The translations under genes and the position numbers were made by a program. This document shows positions 35,896-43,903 of a stretch of DNA of 64,000 nt, piece after piece. The notes below the pieces were generated by a model. It saw nothing but the letters and a program-made list of their open reading frames with translations. It searched no databases and was not told where the DNA came from. Each line of letters opens with the position of its first letter. The first letter of the stretch is position 1. Source of the DNA: Streptomyces xantholiticus (GTDB taxonomy: Bacteria; Actinomycetota; Actinomycetes; Streptomycetales; Streptomycetaceae); contig NZ_BMWB01000013.1 in NCBI RefSeq assembly GCF_014651015.1, forward strand, positions 124,001 to 188,000, given 5' to 3'.

Positions 35896-37836
35896 CTACA
35901 CCAGGGCGGGTGCCCCCACCCCGGACGCCGGGTGCACCAGCGAGCGCAGCTTGTCGCGCGTCTCCGGGTCGGTCGAGTAGATGATCGTGCCGACCATGCC
36001 CCGCGTCAGCAGCACCTTGTAGGTGTTGCGGATCAGCCGGTCGATCTCGCTGTCCGGCGTCGACTTCGTGAAGATCGGGTCCTTCGAGGCCGACCGGTCC
36101 ACGACCCAGCGGTCCGTCCGCCACACCAGATCGGGACCGATGATCACGCCCGACCAGTCGTACTCGAAGCCCTGCGCCGTGTAGACGCACCCGACCTGGC
36201 CGAAACCGTCCGGGTCGGTGGCCCACAGGGGCGCGGGCGGCGCACCGAGGACGGACCGGTCGCCGTACACGTTCCAGGGCCGCGCCCACTGCCCGATGAC
36301 GACGTCGGCGGGCAGCTCGGTCATGCCCGGGGTGACCTTGGTGGTCCACTTCCAGCAGTAGCCGGCCGACATCCGCGCCCCGTAGCCCTCCGCCCGGCGG
36401 GCGAGAAGGAAGTCCTCCAGCTCCTGCGGACTCTCGGCGGTCCGCAGCTCCAGCTTGCCGTCCGGCTCCCACGGCGCGGGCGTGCCGCCCTCCAGCCCGA
36501 GCAGGTCGACGACCCACTTCTCGTACGCGTCACTGCCGCCGCACCGGAACTGCCCGTCCAGCTCCACGACCGTGCACTCCAGTCCTTGCGCGGCAGCGGC
36601 CCGCTGGATCTCCGCCTTGGTCCCCATCTCGCCGGGCCGCACCACCTGGTGCTGGTCGAGCAGGAACACCGGCACCCGGGCCGCCTCGATCAGCTCCGCC
36701 ACCTGGGGACGGCCGGTGCGCAGCTCCGCCCGGGTGTAGCGGTTGGCGGAGGTCTTGCGCAGCCGGTGGGCCTCGTCGCAGATCAGGACGTCGAGGTCGT
36801 TCGGCTCGGCGTCCATGAAGCTGTTGAAGTACATGAACAGCTTCTGCACGGCGGGCTTCCGCGCCCCGGCGACCTTGCGCATGGTCTTGGTGAACGACGC
36901 GGACCCGGTGGCGTGCAGAGCGGTCACCCCGCGCCGGTACAGCTCACCCAGGAGTGACAGGGCGACCACGCTCTTGCCGGAGCCGGGACCGCCGGTCACC
37001 ACGACGACCTGCTTGTGGTTGGACTGCTTCGCCTTGCGCACGGCGGACATGACCTGCTCGTAGGCGACCCGCTGCTCGGCGATGAGCACGAACTGCTCGC
37101 GGTCGCGGATCTCGGCCGCCGCGACGGCCATCAGCTGCTTCGACGGCCGGATCCTGCCGTCGAGCAGTATGTCCGCCGCCTCCGCACCGGGCTTCGCGGC
37201 GAGCCGCGAGCGCAGGAAGTCCAGGAAGGCGGCGCGCTGTTCGCCGGTGTACATCCGGCCGTGCTGGTCCTCCGTGACGCTCCGCAGGCCCGCGATACGG
37301 GACTCGGCCGCGTTGTGCAGGAACGCCACCCCGGCCAGCGCCTTCGGCATCCGCTCCAGCGCGCCGTTGAACGACAGCAGGTACTCGCAGTAGCCCCGCA
37401 CCTGCTCGATCGGGTTGAGCACGGCGTCCGGATACGCGTCGATCCGGCACAGCAGCGGCTCGTCCTCCTCCGGGTAGGCCGCGCTCCACTGCTTCAGTTC
37501 GACCACGACGTACGACGGTTCGCCCGTGGTGGGGTGCACGCCCGCGAGGACGGCGTCCGCGCGCTTGCTGGTGAGGGGCAGGCCGTACTCGATGAGCACC
37601 TCGACGTCGCCGAGCCCGGCGTCCATGAGTGCGTTGACGAGAGCCGGGATGCTGCGTTCCCAGGACCTGATCTCCGCCTGCCCGGCTCTGCGGCCGTGCA
37701 GATGGCGGAAGTTCTCGGTCAGATGCAGCGCCAGCGACCCTTCGATGATGCGGGCCGCCACGGACGCCGCGGACTCACGGAACAGCAAGGAAATGCCCCC
37801 AGGCAGCACGAAGAAGACTCGTGCGGGTGGGGGCAT
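35896..37836 (-). CDS. DUF2075 superfamily 1 helicase with N-terminal nuclease-like domain
   Basis: A 646-residue protein on the same strand as pglY. The N-terminal domain has LIEYGLPLTSKRADAVLAG (E83, D94) and YVVVELKQWS (E113-x-K115), a PD-(D/E)xK pattern. The helicase begins with VVVVTGGPGSGKS (Walker A 282-289), then DVLICDEAHRL, and ends with the DUF2075 motif YTAQGFEYDWSGVIIGPDL. It is not a core BREX-2 gene. A possible -10 TAAAAT (complement of 37912-37917) lies 76 bases upstream of the ATG; the ribosome site is weak (AAGGAC close to ATG), and a downstream start is possible because many relatives begin near LLFRESAASVAARI. Confidence 0.82.
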   Translation of the reverse strand: MPPPARVFFVLPGGISLLFRESAASVAARIIEGSLALHLTENFRHLHGRRAGQAEIRSWERSIPALVNALMDAGLGDVEVLIEYGLPLTSKRADAVLAGVHPTTGEPSYVVVELKQWSAAYPEEDEPLLCRIDAYPDAVLNPIEQVRGYCEYLLSFNGALERMPKALAGVAFLHNAAESRIAGLRSVTEDQHGRMYTGEQRAAFLDFLRSRLAAKPGAEAADILLDGRIRPSKQLMAVAAAEIRDREQFVLIAEQRVAYEQVMSAVRKAKQSNHKQVVVVTGGPGSGKSVVALSLLGELYRRGVTALHATGSASFTKTMRKVAGARKPAVQKLFMYFNSFMDAEPNDLDVLICDEAHRLRKTSANRYTRAELRTGRPQVAELIEAARVPVFLLDQHQVVRPGEMGTKAEIQRAAAAQGLECTVVELDGQFRCGGSDAYEKWVVDLLGLEGGTPAPWEPDGKLELRTAESPQELEDFLLARRAEGYGARMSAGYCWKWTTKVTPGMTELPADVVIGQWARPWNVYGDRSVLGAPPAPLWATDPDGFGQVGCVYTAQGFEYDWSGVIIGPDLVWRTDRWVVDRSASKDPIFTKSTPDSEIDRLIRNTYKVLLTRGMVGTIIYSTDPETRDKLRSLVHPASGVGAPALV

Positions 37837-38005
37837 GTCCTTCGTGGTCCGCCGTGCGCTCTCGCGAGGCGGATCAGGAAGCCCGTCGGGCCGCTGAGAT
37901 TGGTACCCGCCATTTTAGGTCGCGGTGTCGATCACGAGGGAAGAGATTTGCGCGAACCCGGCCGGATTCGGTGGCGGGGGTGCGAGGGCGCCTCGTGAGA
38001 ACCGG

Positions 38006-38662
38006 TCACGGGGCGACCGCACGGACGAGGAGCGTTCCGATGTGCCCGGGGTGAGGCGCTTGTAGGACCTGCGCGTCGGCTGCGGTGAACCCGGCCGTGG
38101 TGAGCAGGCGCTCCCACACCGCCGGGCGGTAGCTGTAGCGGTAGGTGAACATCGCCTTGCCCGCGAAGCCTCCCTTGTACATGCCCTGCGGCCCGTACGC
38201 GCCGGGGATGGCGGGAGGCTGCGAGAAGACGAAGACGCCGCCGGGCCTGAGCCGCCGGCGTACGAGCGGGAAGAGACGGGCGGGGTTGGTGAACCAGGCG
38301 GCTCCGAAGATGGAGTAGACGGCGTCGTACGCCTCCTCCTGCCCGTCGAGATACTCCAGGACCTCGGCGCACACGAACGCCGCGCCGGTGCCGACCCACT
38401 TCGAAGTGGTCTTCTCGACCATGACGGGGGACAGGTCGACGCCGTGAGCGGTGACGCCGCGCCGAGCGAGGTGGGCGAGGGCGCGGCCGGTGCCGCAGCC
38501 GATCTCCAGCACGGAACGCGGGTCGCCGAGCAGTTCGGGACCGGGCCCGTGACCGGCGTACTGGGTCCAGCAGAAGCCCGGCTCGGCGTCGTCCTTGAAG
38601 GCGGAGGCCGCGTAGGCGTCCCAGAGCTCGGTCTCGGCGGCGATGTCGTGCTGTGCGGGCAA
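38006..38662 (-). CDS. Class I SAM-dependent methyltransferase (copy A)
   Basis: A 218-residue methyltransferase: SAM motif I SVLEIGCGTGRALAHLARRG, motif II AHGVDLSPVMV, then DAVYSIFGAAWFTNPARLFPLVRRRLRPGGVFVFSQPP. The likely start is TTG 38660-38662 (LPAQHDIAAETELWDAYA) with AGAGGAAG upstream; no ATG lies in the conserved region. It is related to the copy at 45916-46590 throughout (WTQYxGHGPGxELLG, GxxWFTxPxxLFPLV, GTLLVRA). The substrate is unknown. In streptomycetes such enzymes often sit beside DUF5753/DUF397 regulators, as both copies do here. Confidence 0.83.
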   Translation of the reverse strand: MPAQHDIAAETELWDAYAASAFKDDAEPGFCWTQYAGHGPGPELLGDPRSVLEIGCGTGRALAHLARRGVTAHGVDLSPVMVEKTTSKWVGTGAAFVCAEVLEYLDGQEEAYDAVYSIFGAAWFTNPARLFPLVRRRLRPGGVFVFSQPPAIPGAYGPQGMYKGGFAGKAMFTYRYSYRPAVWERLLTTAGFTAADAQVLQAPHPGHIGTLLVRAVAP

Positions 38663-38732
38663 GACGCTTCCTCTCTGCGGGGCGGCGGCCCCTGCCCTCT
38701 TGGGATCGAGGCCAGGGGCCGCGCTGGGCGGT

Positions 38733-39233
38733 TCAGTGGCTGTCGGGGACCTTGTTGTCGCACGGCGAGCAATCCGTGCCGTCGATCGCCCACAGTTCAT
38801 CGTCGATGGTGAACCCGATGGACTTCAGGAAGTCCGCCGTACGCAGGCAGAGTCCGTCGCGGCGGCGCTCGATGAACGGGGCGTGGTGCTTGAAGCGGCC
38901 CTCGTTGTAGGCGTCGCAGAGCGCCCACCACACGGGTGTGTCGAGGATGAGCTGGCGGACGCCGATGTCGACGAGCTTCCCCACTCCCAGGTGGACCTCG
39001 GGGTGCTCCATGCAACCGATGGTGTACATGATGGCGTTGCCGAGGACGCGTTCCGCCATGTCGCGGACCATGGTGTGGTCGCGCAGCAGCAGGGCGACCT
39101 CGCGATCCCACAGGCTCATGCCGCTGTCGAGGACGTTGACGGTCAGGTGCCTGATGCGCGGCTGGACGGCGTTGAGCAGCTCCTTCGGGTCCCTGGTGCG
39201 GATGCGGGAAGGGTTGTCGAGCGTGACGGTCAT
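38733..39233 (-). CDS. Hypothetical protein with Cys-rich tail
   Basis: A 166-residue cytoplasmic protein I do not recognise with confidence. The central part VDIGVRQLILDTPVWWALCDAYNEGRFKHHAPFIERR faintly resembles proteins annotated as glycine-rich-domain-containing, where a Trp, a Cys and a His pair are conserved. The tail ends DGTDCSPCDNKVPDSH with a CxxC, so metal binding is possible. It lies 70 bases upstream of the methyltransferase on the same strand and is probably in its operon. Confidence 0.6.
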   Translation of the reverse strand: MTVTLDNPSRIRTRDPKELLNAVQPRIRHLTVNVLDSGMSLWDREVALLLRDHTMVRDMAERVLGNAIMYTIGCMEHPEVHLGVGKLVDIGVRQLILDTPVWWALCDAYNEGRFKHHAPFIERRRDGLCLRTADFLKSIGFTIDDELWAIDGTDCSPCDNKVPDSH

Positions 39234-39366
39234 GGGCGTTCTCTTTCTGGGAGGTGTCGTACGGGGGAGCGGATCGGCACGAAGTCGGCCGGGACGGGAC
39301 GGAGTGGGGTGGGGAGGGGCGGAGGGCGGGTGACGGGGGTGCGGCTCCGGAAGGGGGGTGGTGCCG

Positions 39367-39606
39367 TCATCTGGGCTGTCTGCTGCGGGCGTTCACCTCG
39401 GCGAGGAGGGCGCTCAGCAGCTCGTCCTGGGTGAGGGGGCGGAGGCGGTCGGGCTCGGCGTCCCACTCGCGGCCCCCGCCGAGCGGGCGGACCTGGACGT
39501 ACGGGCCCTCGTGGCCCATGACGCGTCCGATGCGGTCATGGGCGCTGTCGTGGACGGCCACGCCGACGGTGACGGCGGTGGGCGTCCCGTCGGCGTCCTG
39601 AGTCAC
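39367..39606 (-). CDS. Small hypothetical protein
   Basis: A 79-residue protein starting GTG 39604-39606, overlapping the previous stop by 4 bases (GTGA). It reads TVGVAVHDSAHDRIGRVMGHEGPYVQVRPLGGGREWDAEPDRLRP, a PRC-barrel-like small beta fold by appearance, then LTQDELLSALLAEVNARSR. There is no signal peptide. Coupling with the next gene and the usual presence of such pairs beside DUF5753 regulators suggest a conserved streptomycete module of unknown role. Confidence 0.6.
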   Translation of the reverse strand: MTQDADGTPTAVTVGVAVHDSAHDRIGRVMGHEGPYVQVRPLGGGREWDAEPDRLRPLTQDELLSALLAEVNARSRQPR

Positions 39607-39851
39607 CTGGCGATCCCCTTCGTGATGACGTCCGCGAGCAGGTGCGCGATCGGGGCCGAGCACACGCCGAGGTGGACGAGCGCGTACCGGGCGTCGTCCT
39701 CGCGGTCGTCGGCCCACGGGGTGCGGATGTCCATCGCGGGGAGCTGGATGCCGGCCTGCGTGAGGGCGGTGGCGAGGGCGTCGCGGGCTTCGACCGCTTC
39801 CTGGATCTTGGGGGTGTGGGGAGGGCGGGGAGTGTGAGCGGTGGAGGTCAT
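39603..39851 (-). CDS. Small hypothetical protein
   Basis: An 82-residue protein (ATG 39849-39851, GAGGAC just upstream): MTSTAHTPRPPHTP, then KIQEAVEARDALATALTQAGIQLPAMDIRTP and ARYALVHLGVCSAPIAHLLADVI. It is mostly helical, with no known domain. It is divergent from the truncated XRE copy and coupled to the 79-residue gene downstream. Streptomycete DUF5753 regulators are often preceded by divergent small genes of this kind. Confidence 0.6.
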   Translation of the reverse strand: MTSTAHTPRPPHTPKIQEAVEARDALATALTQAGIQLPAMDIRTPWADDREDDARYALVHLGVCSAPIAHLLADVITKGIAR

Positions 39852-39860
39852 GTGTCCTCG

Positions 39861-40400
39861 TCGGTGTGGTGGGCGGGGCGGCGCGGTTCCGCTGATTCCA
39901 TGGCCGGGCTGGGCTGGCTGAATTACGCTGTGTAGTCCGGCCGTTACGAGGATGCGGCTGGATGTGGGCGACCGTGGTTTGGACGGGGTGGTGCTTCCCC
40001 GTCCCGCGGAGGTGGTTCCACACGTTCCACATCGGTCACGCGCACGTCCCGGAGGGAGCAGCGGTATGCCGCAGCGACGCGTCATCACCGGCCGCAGCCA
40101 GGAGCCCCGTCAGCGGTTCGCCGAGGAACTGCGGACGTTACGGGCGGGGAGCGGGACGAGCCTGCGGGCGCTCGGTGAACGGCTCGGCTGGGACTGGTCG
40201 TTGTTCGGCAAGATGGAGAAGGGCGAGACGCTCGGCAGCCCGGAGGTCGTCCAGGCGCTGGACACGCACTACGGGACGCCGGGCCTGCTGCTGGCGATGG
40301 CGGAGAGGGGGTACGTCACCGTCCATGTGCTGTTGCAGAGCTCAGGAGTGCACGGCTTGGTCGGCACCGACGTGTGGTTCCTACGCCTTGCGGACGGACG
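39861..40400 (+). repeat. Direct repeat copy A (matches 46831-47261 and 47595-47698)
   Basis: The segment 39861-40296 aligns with 46831-47261 and 40297-40400 aligns with 47595-47698, nearly base for base in the coding part. From 39914 to 40296 the offset is constant (6,965 bases); it then jumps by 333 bases, which are missing from copy A. Homology stops abruptly at 40400, where the transposase remnant begins. Confidence 0.85.
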
Positions 40401-40503
40401 CCCCCACCAGCCCGGACCGGCTCTTCTGCCACGTCTAGCGGGCGAGGCCGCAGCGCGGATCAGTTCATCCCAGGCTGGCCCTGCTCCTTCGTCGCCGCCC
40501 TGA
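40066..40503 (+). pseudogene. Truncated XRE-DUF5753 regulator with internal deletion
   Basis: Starts like the intact copy at 47031 (MPQRRVITGRSQEPRQRFAEELRTLRAGSG...GLLLA). It then lacks 333 bases, exactly 111 codons covering most of the DUF5753 domain, and resumes in frame at MAERGYVTVHVLLQSSGVHGLVGTDVWFLRLADGR. After 40400 the frame enters transposase DNA and ends at 40503 in unrelated sequence. The helix-turn-helix (GTSLRALGERLGWDWSLFGKMEKG) is intact, so a DNA-binding fragment could still be made and compete with the full protein; that is speculation. Confidence 0.8.
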
Positions 40504-41446
40504 AACGGGACGCACATCGTGGACCGCCGTGCTGGACGCGATCCGTCGGGGCCCGGCCGACGACGCCACCGCGGTGACCGCCGCACAGCTCCGCGACGTC
40601 GCCTACGTCCTGGCCGACCTGCCCGTCGAACTGGTCGGCAGGCTGCGCTCGGACCGGGTCATGCTCCGTGACGCAGGCCCCCGGCGTTCCACCCCGCGCG
40701 GCGGGCAGCCCCGCAAGCACGGCGGTGTGCTCACTTTCTCCAAGCCGGCCTCCTGGCACACTCCCGGCCAGGCCACGACCTGCGACACCAGCCACGGCAA
40801 GGCCGAAGTCCTCGCCTGGGACCGGATGCACCCACGTCTGACAGCCCGAGGGCCCTGGCTGGACCACTGCGGTGAACTCCCTATGATTCACGGCACGTTG
40901 ATCCGGCTAAGGTCGATCACCTGCCCGGTGTCCGCGACCCGAAACCGGTCTGGCTATGGTCCTCCAAGACCGGCATGACCAGCGCCGCCGTCGACCTGCG
41001 CTGGCAGGCGTTCCTTCGCAGATTCGATCTTGAACAAACTTTCCGCCTGTTCAAGCAGATCCTGGGCTGGATCGTCCCCAAGGTCCGCGACCCGCATACC
41101 GCCGACCTGTGGACCTGGCTGATCATCGCCGTCCACACCCAACTCCGCCTCGCCCGGCCCCTCGCAGAGGACCTCCGCCGCCCCTGGGAACGACCCAGTG
41201 AGCCCCGCCGACTCACTCCGGCCCGCGTTCGCCGAGGGTTCCGGTACCTCCGCGCCAAGACCCCCCGTCCTGCGGGTGCACCGAAACCCTCCCGGCCAGG
41301 CCCGGACGTCCAACAGGCTCACAAAACCGCAGGCCAGCCCCACGCTGCAAGCCCGGGAAGCCCGGGAAGCCCGGGAAGCCCGGGAAGACCGTGAAACGAG
41401 CCGAAACCCTCACCGAAGACGTCCGCCTGAAACAGCAGCGCGGTTA
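40401..41446 (+). pseudogene. Broken IS701-like/DDE transposase remnant
   Basis: Pieces of a streptomycete DDE transposase occur in several plus frames: PDRLFCHV near 40415, then WTAVLDAIRRGPADDATAVTAAQLRD joined to VLADLPVELVGRLRSDRVM with a piece of about 30 residues missing, HGGVLTFSKPASWH and MHPRLTARGPWL. The frame shifts near 40905, after which FLRRFDLEQTFRLFKQILGW, TWLIIAVHTQLRLARPLAEDLRRPWERP and LTPARVRRGFRYLRAKT follow. The tail TVKRAETLTED is in yet another frame, ending at TAA 41444-41446. The 5' end, part of the catalytic core and the frame are lost, so it is not active. No terminal repeats are visible. Confidence 0.82.
41351..41386 (+). repeat. Four tandem copies of GCCCGGGAA
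   Basis: A 9-bp unit repeated four times inside the 3' part of the transposase remnant (encoding KPG-type repeats in the ancestral frame). It probably arose by slippage. Confidence 0.8.
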
Positions 41447-41508
41447 AAGATCAAGCTCAACGCAGAGAGCCCCGTCTGGTCACGCCATCGCCCTTATAGC
41501 CGCATGGA

Positions 41509-41540
41509 TGTGCCCGGCCGGACAGACCCGGCCGGGCACA
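41509..41540. terminator. Perfect 13-bp hairpin after the small secreted-protein gene
   Basis: TGTGCCCGGCCGG (41509-41521), loop ACAGAC, CCGGCCGGGCACA (41528-41540). It lies 31 bases after the stop of the minus-strand gene at 41572 and downstream of the transposase remnant on the plus strand. Confidence 0.7.
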
Positions 41541-41571
41541 GTCATCGACGCCGGCGATCGGCAGCCTCGCG

Positions 41572-41859
41572 TCAGAGCAGCTCCACGATCACCTTGTCGA
41601 TGTTGTACCTGCAGTCCGGTACATAGACGCGCACCGTGCCGCTCTTCTGGTCCACACGTTGCGAGTACTTGTCTGACTCGAAGTCGCATACTGCCCGGGC
41701 GTGCCACTTGCCGGAGCCGGTGCACTCGGCCCAGCCTCCTGTGCTACCGGAACTTGTCTTGCAGGACAGTCCCGAGACGCCCACCTCGCCGGCCACTGCG
41801 GGGGCTGCCCCCAGCAGTAGTGCCGCGCTTGCCAGGACAGCCGTGATACGGCCTTTCAT
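41572..41859 (-). CDS. Small secreted Cys-containing protein (paralogue 1)
   Basis: A 95-residue exported protein. It has a clear Sec signal (MKGRITAVLASAALLLGAAPAVAG, cleavage near AVA-GE) and a mature part with SCKTSSGSTGGWAECTGSGKW, RAVCDFESDKYSQRV and YVPDCRYNIDKVIVELL. Its four Cys are placed as in the two paralogues at 42401 and 43098, suggesting two disulfides. The start is ATG 41857-41859 with GAGGGGGA upstream. There is no enzymatic motif; a small beta protein such as an inhibitor, bacteriocin-like or cell-surface protein is possible. Confidence 0.75.
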   Translation of the reverse strand: MKGRITAVLASAALLLGAAPAVAGEVGVSGLSCKTSSGSTGGWAECTGSGKWHARAVCDFESDKYSQRVDQKSGTVRVYVPDCRYNIDKVIVELL

Positions 41860-41975
41860 CGTTCCCCCTCTTCGATGGACGCGTGTCGTGCGAGTGCATG
41901 GCATCGCGCGGCACACGGAAGCCCCTTGTCTAGGGCGGCTTGACAGGCAAATCTAGGGCGGGTTAACTTTCCGTC

Positions 41976-42371
41976 ATGACGGATGAGCTCGCAAACAGAG
42001 GGATGCACCGTGTCCGCGCGAAACGCCAGCGAGACGGATGGGTTCTGCAGATTGCCGGTACCGATGAGGTATGGATTCGCCGGCTCACAGAGGCGGCCGC
42101 AGCTGCTCGGAGCCGGATCGCCGAGGCCACCGACGTCCCGTCGGGCGAGGTTAATATCCAGGTCGATATCCACCTGGACGAGCCTCTGCAAAGCAGAAAG
42201 AGGGAAGCGGTGCAGGCGATTCTGGACGCCCGCCGCGCCCAGGAGAAAGCGGCTCGAGCCTATCGGGACGTGGCCAGAAGCCTCCAGGAATCCGGAGTGT
42301 CGGGGGCTGAAATTGCCTTGATCCTCGACATTTCCCGGCAGCGTGTGTCGCAACTGCTGGCCGACAAATAG
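41976..42371 (+). CDS. HicB-like/HTH protein
   Basis: A 131-residue protein. The N-terminal half (RVRAKRQRDGWVLQIAGTDEVWIRRLTEAAAAARSRIAEATDVPSGEVNIQVDIHL) resembles the partial RNase-H fold of HicB antitoxins. The C-terminal half is a helix and an HTH ending SGAEIALILDISRQRVSQLLADK. No HicA-like toxin gene is next to it, so a solitary regulator is more likely than a toxin-antitoxin pair. It is convergent with the secreted-protein gene at 42401. Confidence 0.65.
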   Translation: MTDELANRGMHRVRAKRQRDGWVLQIAGTDEVWIRRLTEAAAAARSRIAEATDVPSGEVNIQVDIHLDEPLQSRKREAVQAILDARRAQEKAARAYRDVARSLQESGVSGAEIALILDISRQRVSQLLADK

Positions 42372-42400
42372 GATTCACTGGAGGCCCGGCCGATGTGCCG

Positions 42401-42688
42401 TTACTTCATCTCCACCTGAACCCGGGCAATGTCCCAGGAGCAGTCCACCGCGTATCGACGGGTGGTGCCACCGCTCTGGTCGGACCAGGTCGTGTACTTG
42501 TCACGCTCGTTGTTGCAGATGGAGACCACGCGCCATGTGCCGGAGCCGGTGCATTCGGCCCACCCCCCGGTGCTGCCGACGCTGGTCTTGCAGGACAGGG
42601 CCTGCGGCGCGGCCGTGGCGGTCGGCATGGTCAGTCCGAAAAGAGCCGTCGCGCCGATAACAGCTGCAGCGATACCTCGTCTGTTCAT
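42401..42688 (-). CDS. Small secreted Cys-containing protein (paralogue 2)
   Basis: A 95-residue exported protein with signal peptide MNRRGIAAAVIGATALFGLT followed by MPTATA-APQ. The mature start is SCKTSVGSTGGWAECTGSGTW; the rest is SICNNERDKYTTWSDQSGG and YAVDCSWDIARVQVEMK. The first half is almost identical at DNA level to paralogue 3 on the opposite strand, whereas the last 40 residues differ. GGGGAGG precedes ATG 42686-42688. Four Cys are conserved across the three paralogues. Confidence 0.75.
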   Translation of the reverse strand: MNRRGIAAAVIGATALFGLTMPTATAAPQALSCKTSVGSTGGWAECTGSGTWRVVSICNNERDKYTTWSDQSGGTTRRYAVDCSWDIARVQVEMK

Positions 42689-42738
42689 TTTTTCCTCCCC
42701 TGTGCGTACCGCGGAGCGCGGCACTCACGCAGCCTGCA
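42537..42738 (-). repeat. 202-bp inverted repeat, left arm
   Basis: The reverse complement of this arm matches 43048-43249 with a single mismatch that I can find over 202 bases. The arm covers the ribosome site, signal-peptide codons and first half of the mature part of paralogue 2, plus about 50 bases upstream. It ends sharply within the TGSGTW codons. Confidence 0.88.
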
Positions 42739-43047
42739 CGAAGCACATTCGGTGATCAACGGACTATCGAGACAATGGCCGGGAATGGCGCTTCCGAACT
42801 GGCACATAAATCGGGACTTTACCCGCCGCTTGACCAATCCGAATCGGCCGAGCATTTGGCCGACTTCCCTGTGGGCTCGGAGACTCGGCGCCTCACGTAT
42901 CGACACAAAAGGCACAGTAAGGATCTGTGCAAAATGCGCAATGGAGACTTTTCCCGCAAAGTGCGCCTGGTTCGGATCAGCTCCTGCCCGAGGCGCTGGC
43001 TTTTGCGCCAACGTTTCGCACGCGGTTGATCAGCTGCGCTGCGGTGA

Positions 43048-43249
43048 TGCAGGCTGCGTGAGTGCCGCGCTCCGCGGTACGCACAGGGGAGGAAAAAATG
43101 AACAGACGAGGTATCGCTGCAGCTGTTATCGGCGCGACGGCTCTTTTCGGACTGACCATGCCGACCGCCACGGCCGCGCCGCAGGCCCTGTCCTGCAAGA
43201 CCAGCGTCGGCAGCACCGGGGGGTGGGCCGAATGCACTGGCTCCGGCAC
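43048..43249 (+). repeat. 202-bp inverted repeat, right arm
   Basis: Partner of 42537-42738. The arms face away from each other and enclose a 309-base spacer (42739-43047) that should hold both promoters. Recombination between the arms would flip the spacer and leave both coding regions whole. Confidence 0.88.
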
Positions 43250-43385
43250 GTGGAGGGTCCGCTCCGTGTGCAGCTTCGCCGACTACGACCGGTACACCGA
43301 GTGGGTGACCACGAACAAGAAGACGCGGGTGTACGCGTCGGAGTGCAACTTCAGCATCGTCGATGTCGTGGTGCAGGTGAAGTAA
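43098..43385 (+). CDS. Small secreted Cys-containing protein (paralogue 3)
   Basis: A 95-residue exported protein. The signal peptide and SCKTSVGSTGGWAECTGSGTW are identical to paralogue 2; the C-terminal part SVCSFADYDRYTEWVTTNKK and VYASECNFSIVDVVVQVK is divergent but keeps the Cys, the D-[KR]-Y motif and the closing valine-rich strand. GGGGAGG lies upstream of ATG 43098. It is followed by a strong hairpin 180 bases downstream. Confidence 0.75.
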   Translation: MNRRGIAAAVIGATALFGLTMPTATAAPQALSCKTSVGSTGGWAECTGSGTWRVRSVCSFADYDRYTEWVTTNKKTRVYASECNFSIVDVVVQVK

Positions 43386-43565
43386 AAGAGCCGCGAGCGA
43401 ATGCGCCGGCAGATGTGATCAGCAGAAGCTCCCGGCTGTAATGCTGACAGTGCACGATCGTATCGTTGCCACCAGAAAGTGACCCTCGGGTCGACTCGCG
43501 ATATTTTAGGCGCGAGACGCGGAATTGCGCCTACAGCAGGTGCCGGCACATCGTTCAGGCGCAGG

Positions 43566-43609
43566 TGTGAGCCCCGGACAGGAGTGTGCGTACCGGTCCG
43601 GGGCTCACA
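43566..43609 (+). terminator. Perfect 14-bp hairpin
   Basis: TGTGAGCCCCGGAC (43566-43579) pairs with GTCCGGGGCTCACA (43596-43609) across a 16-base loop. It probably ends the transcript of the secreted-protein gene. The remainder of 43386-43903 is less GC-rich than its surroundings and shows no gene. Confidence 0.65.
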
Positions 43610-43903
43610 TTCACACCATAGTCCTTCGTCGAGCTCCGCGAAGCCATTGAGGGCCGCAGCCCACAGAAAGTTTGGCAACGCTACCTCGAGGCGCGTCGAT
43701 CTTTAGTGCATTAGTGAGTATTTACTCAATACGGACATTGGCTCGCCGATCCATATGCGTCACTGCACCCTCGTTGATTCAGCCATCTCTGGCTGATTTT
43801 GCATCCAAGGGTTCGAAGCTGACCACTGCGTTGGAGGCCGCCCCATCGCCTGAAATAATGCAGGTCGCACCGCATAGAGACGTCGGGCGGCACAGAAATG
43901 TGA

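Noticed and set aside
18227..37836. DISARM system instead of BREX-2
   Set aside because: There are no drmA/drmB-like genes, and no DUF1998 or phospholipase-D signatures are visible; PglW, X, Y, Z, BrxD and BrxHI are all identifiable.
41351..41386. Four GCCCGGGAA repeats as a functional minisatellite
   Set aside because: They lie in a dead transposase tail that in intact relatives encodes a Gly/Pro/Lys-rich linker, so slippage there explains them.
41976..42371. Complete HicAB toxin-antitoxin pair
   Set aside because: Only the HicB-like/HTH partner is visible; neighbouring ORFs on both sides are secreted proteins and no HicA-sized double-stranded-RNA-binding fold ORF lies next to it.
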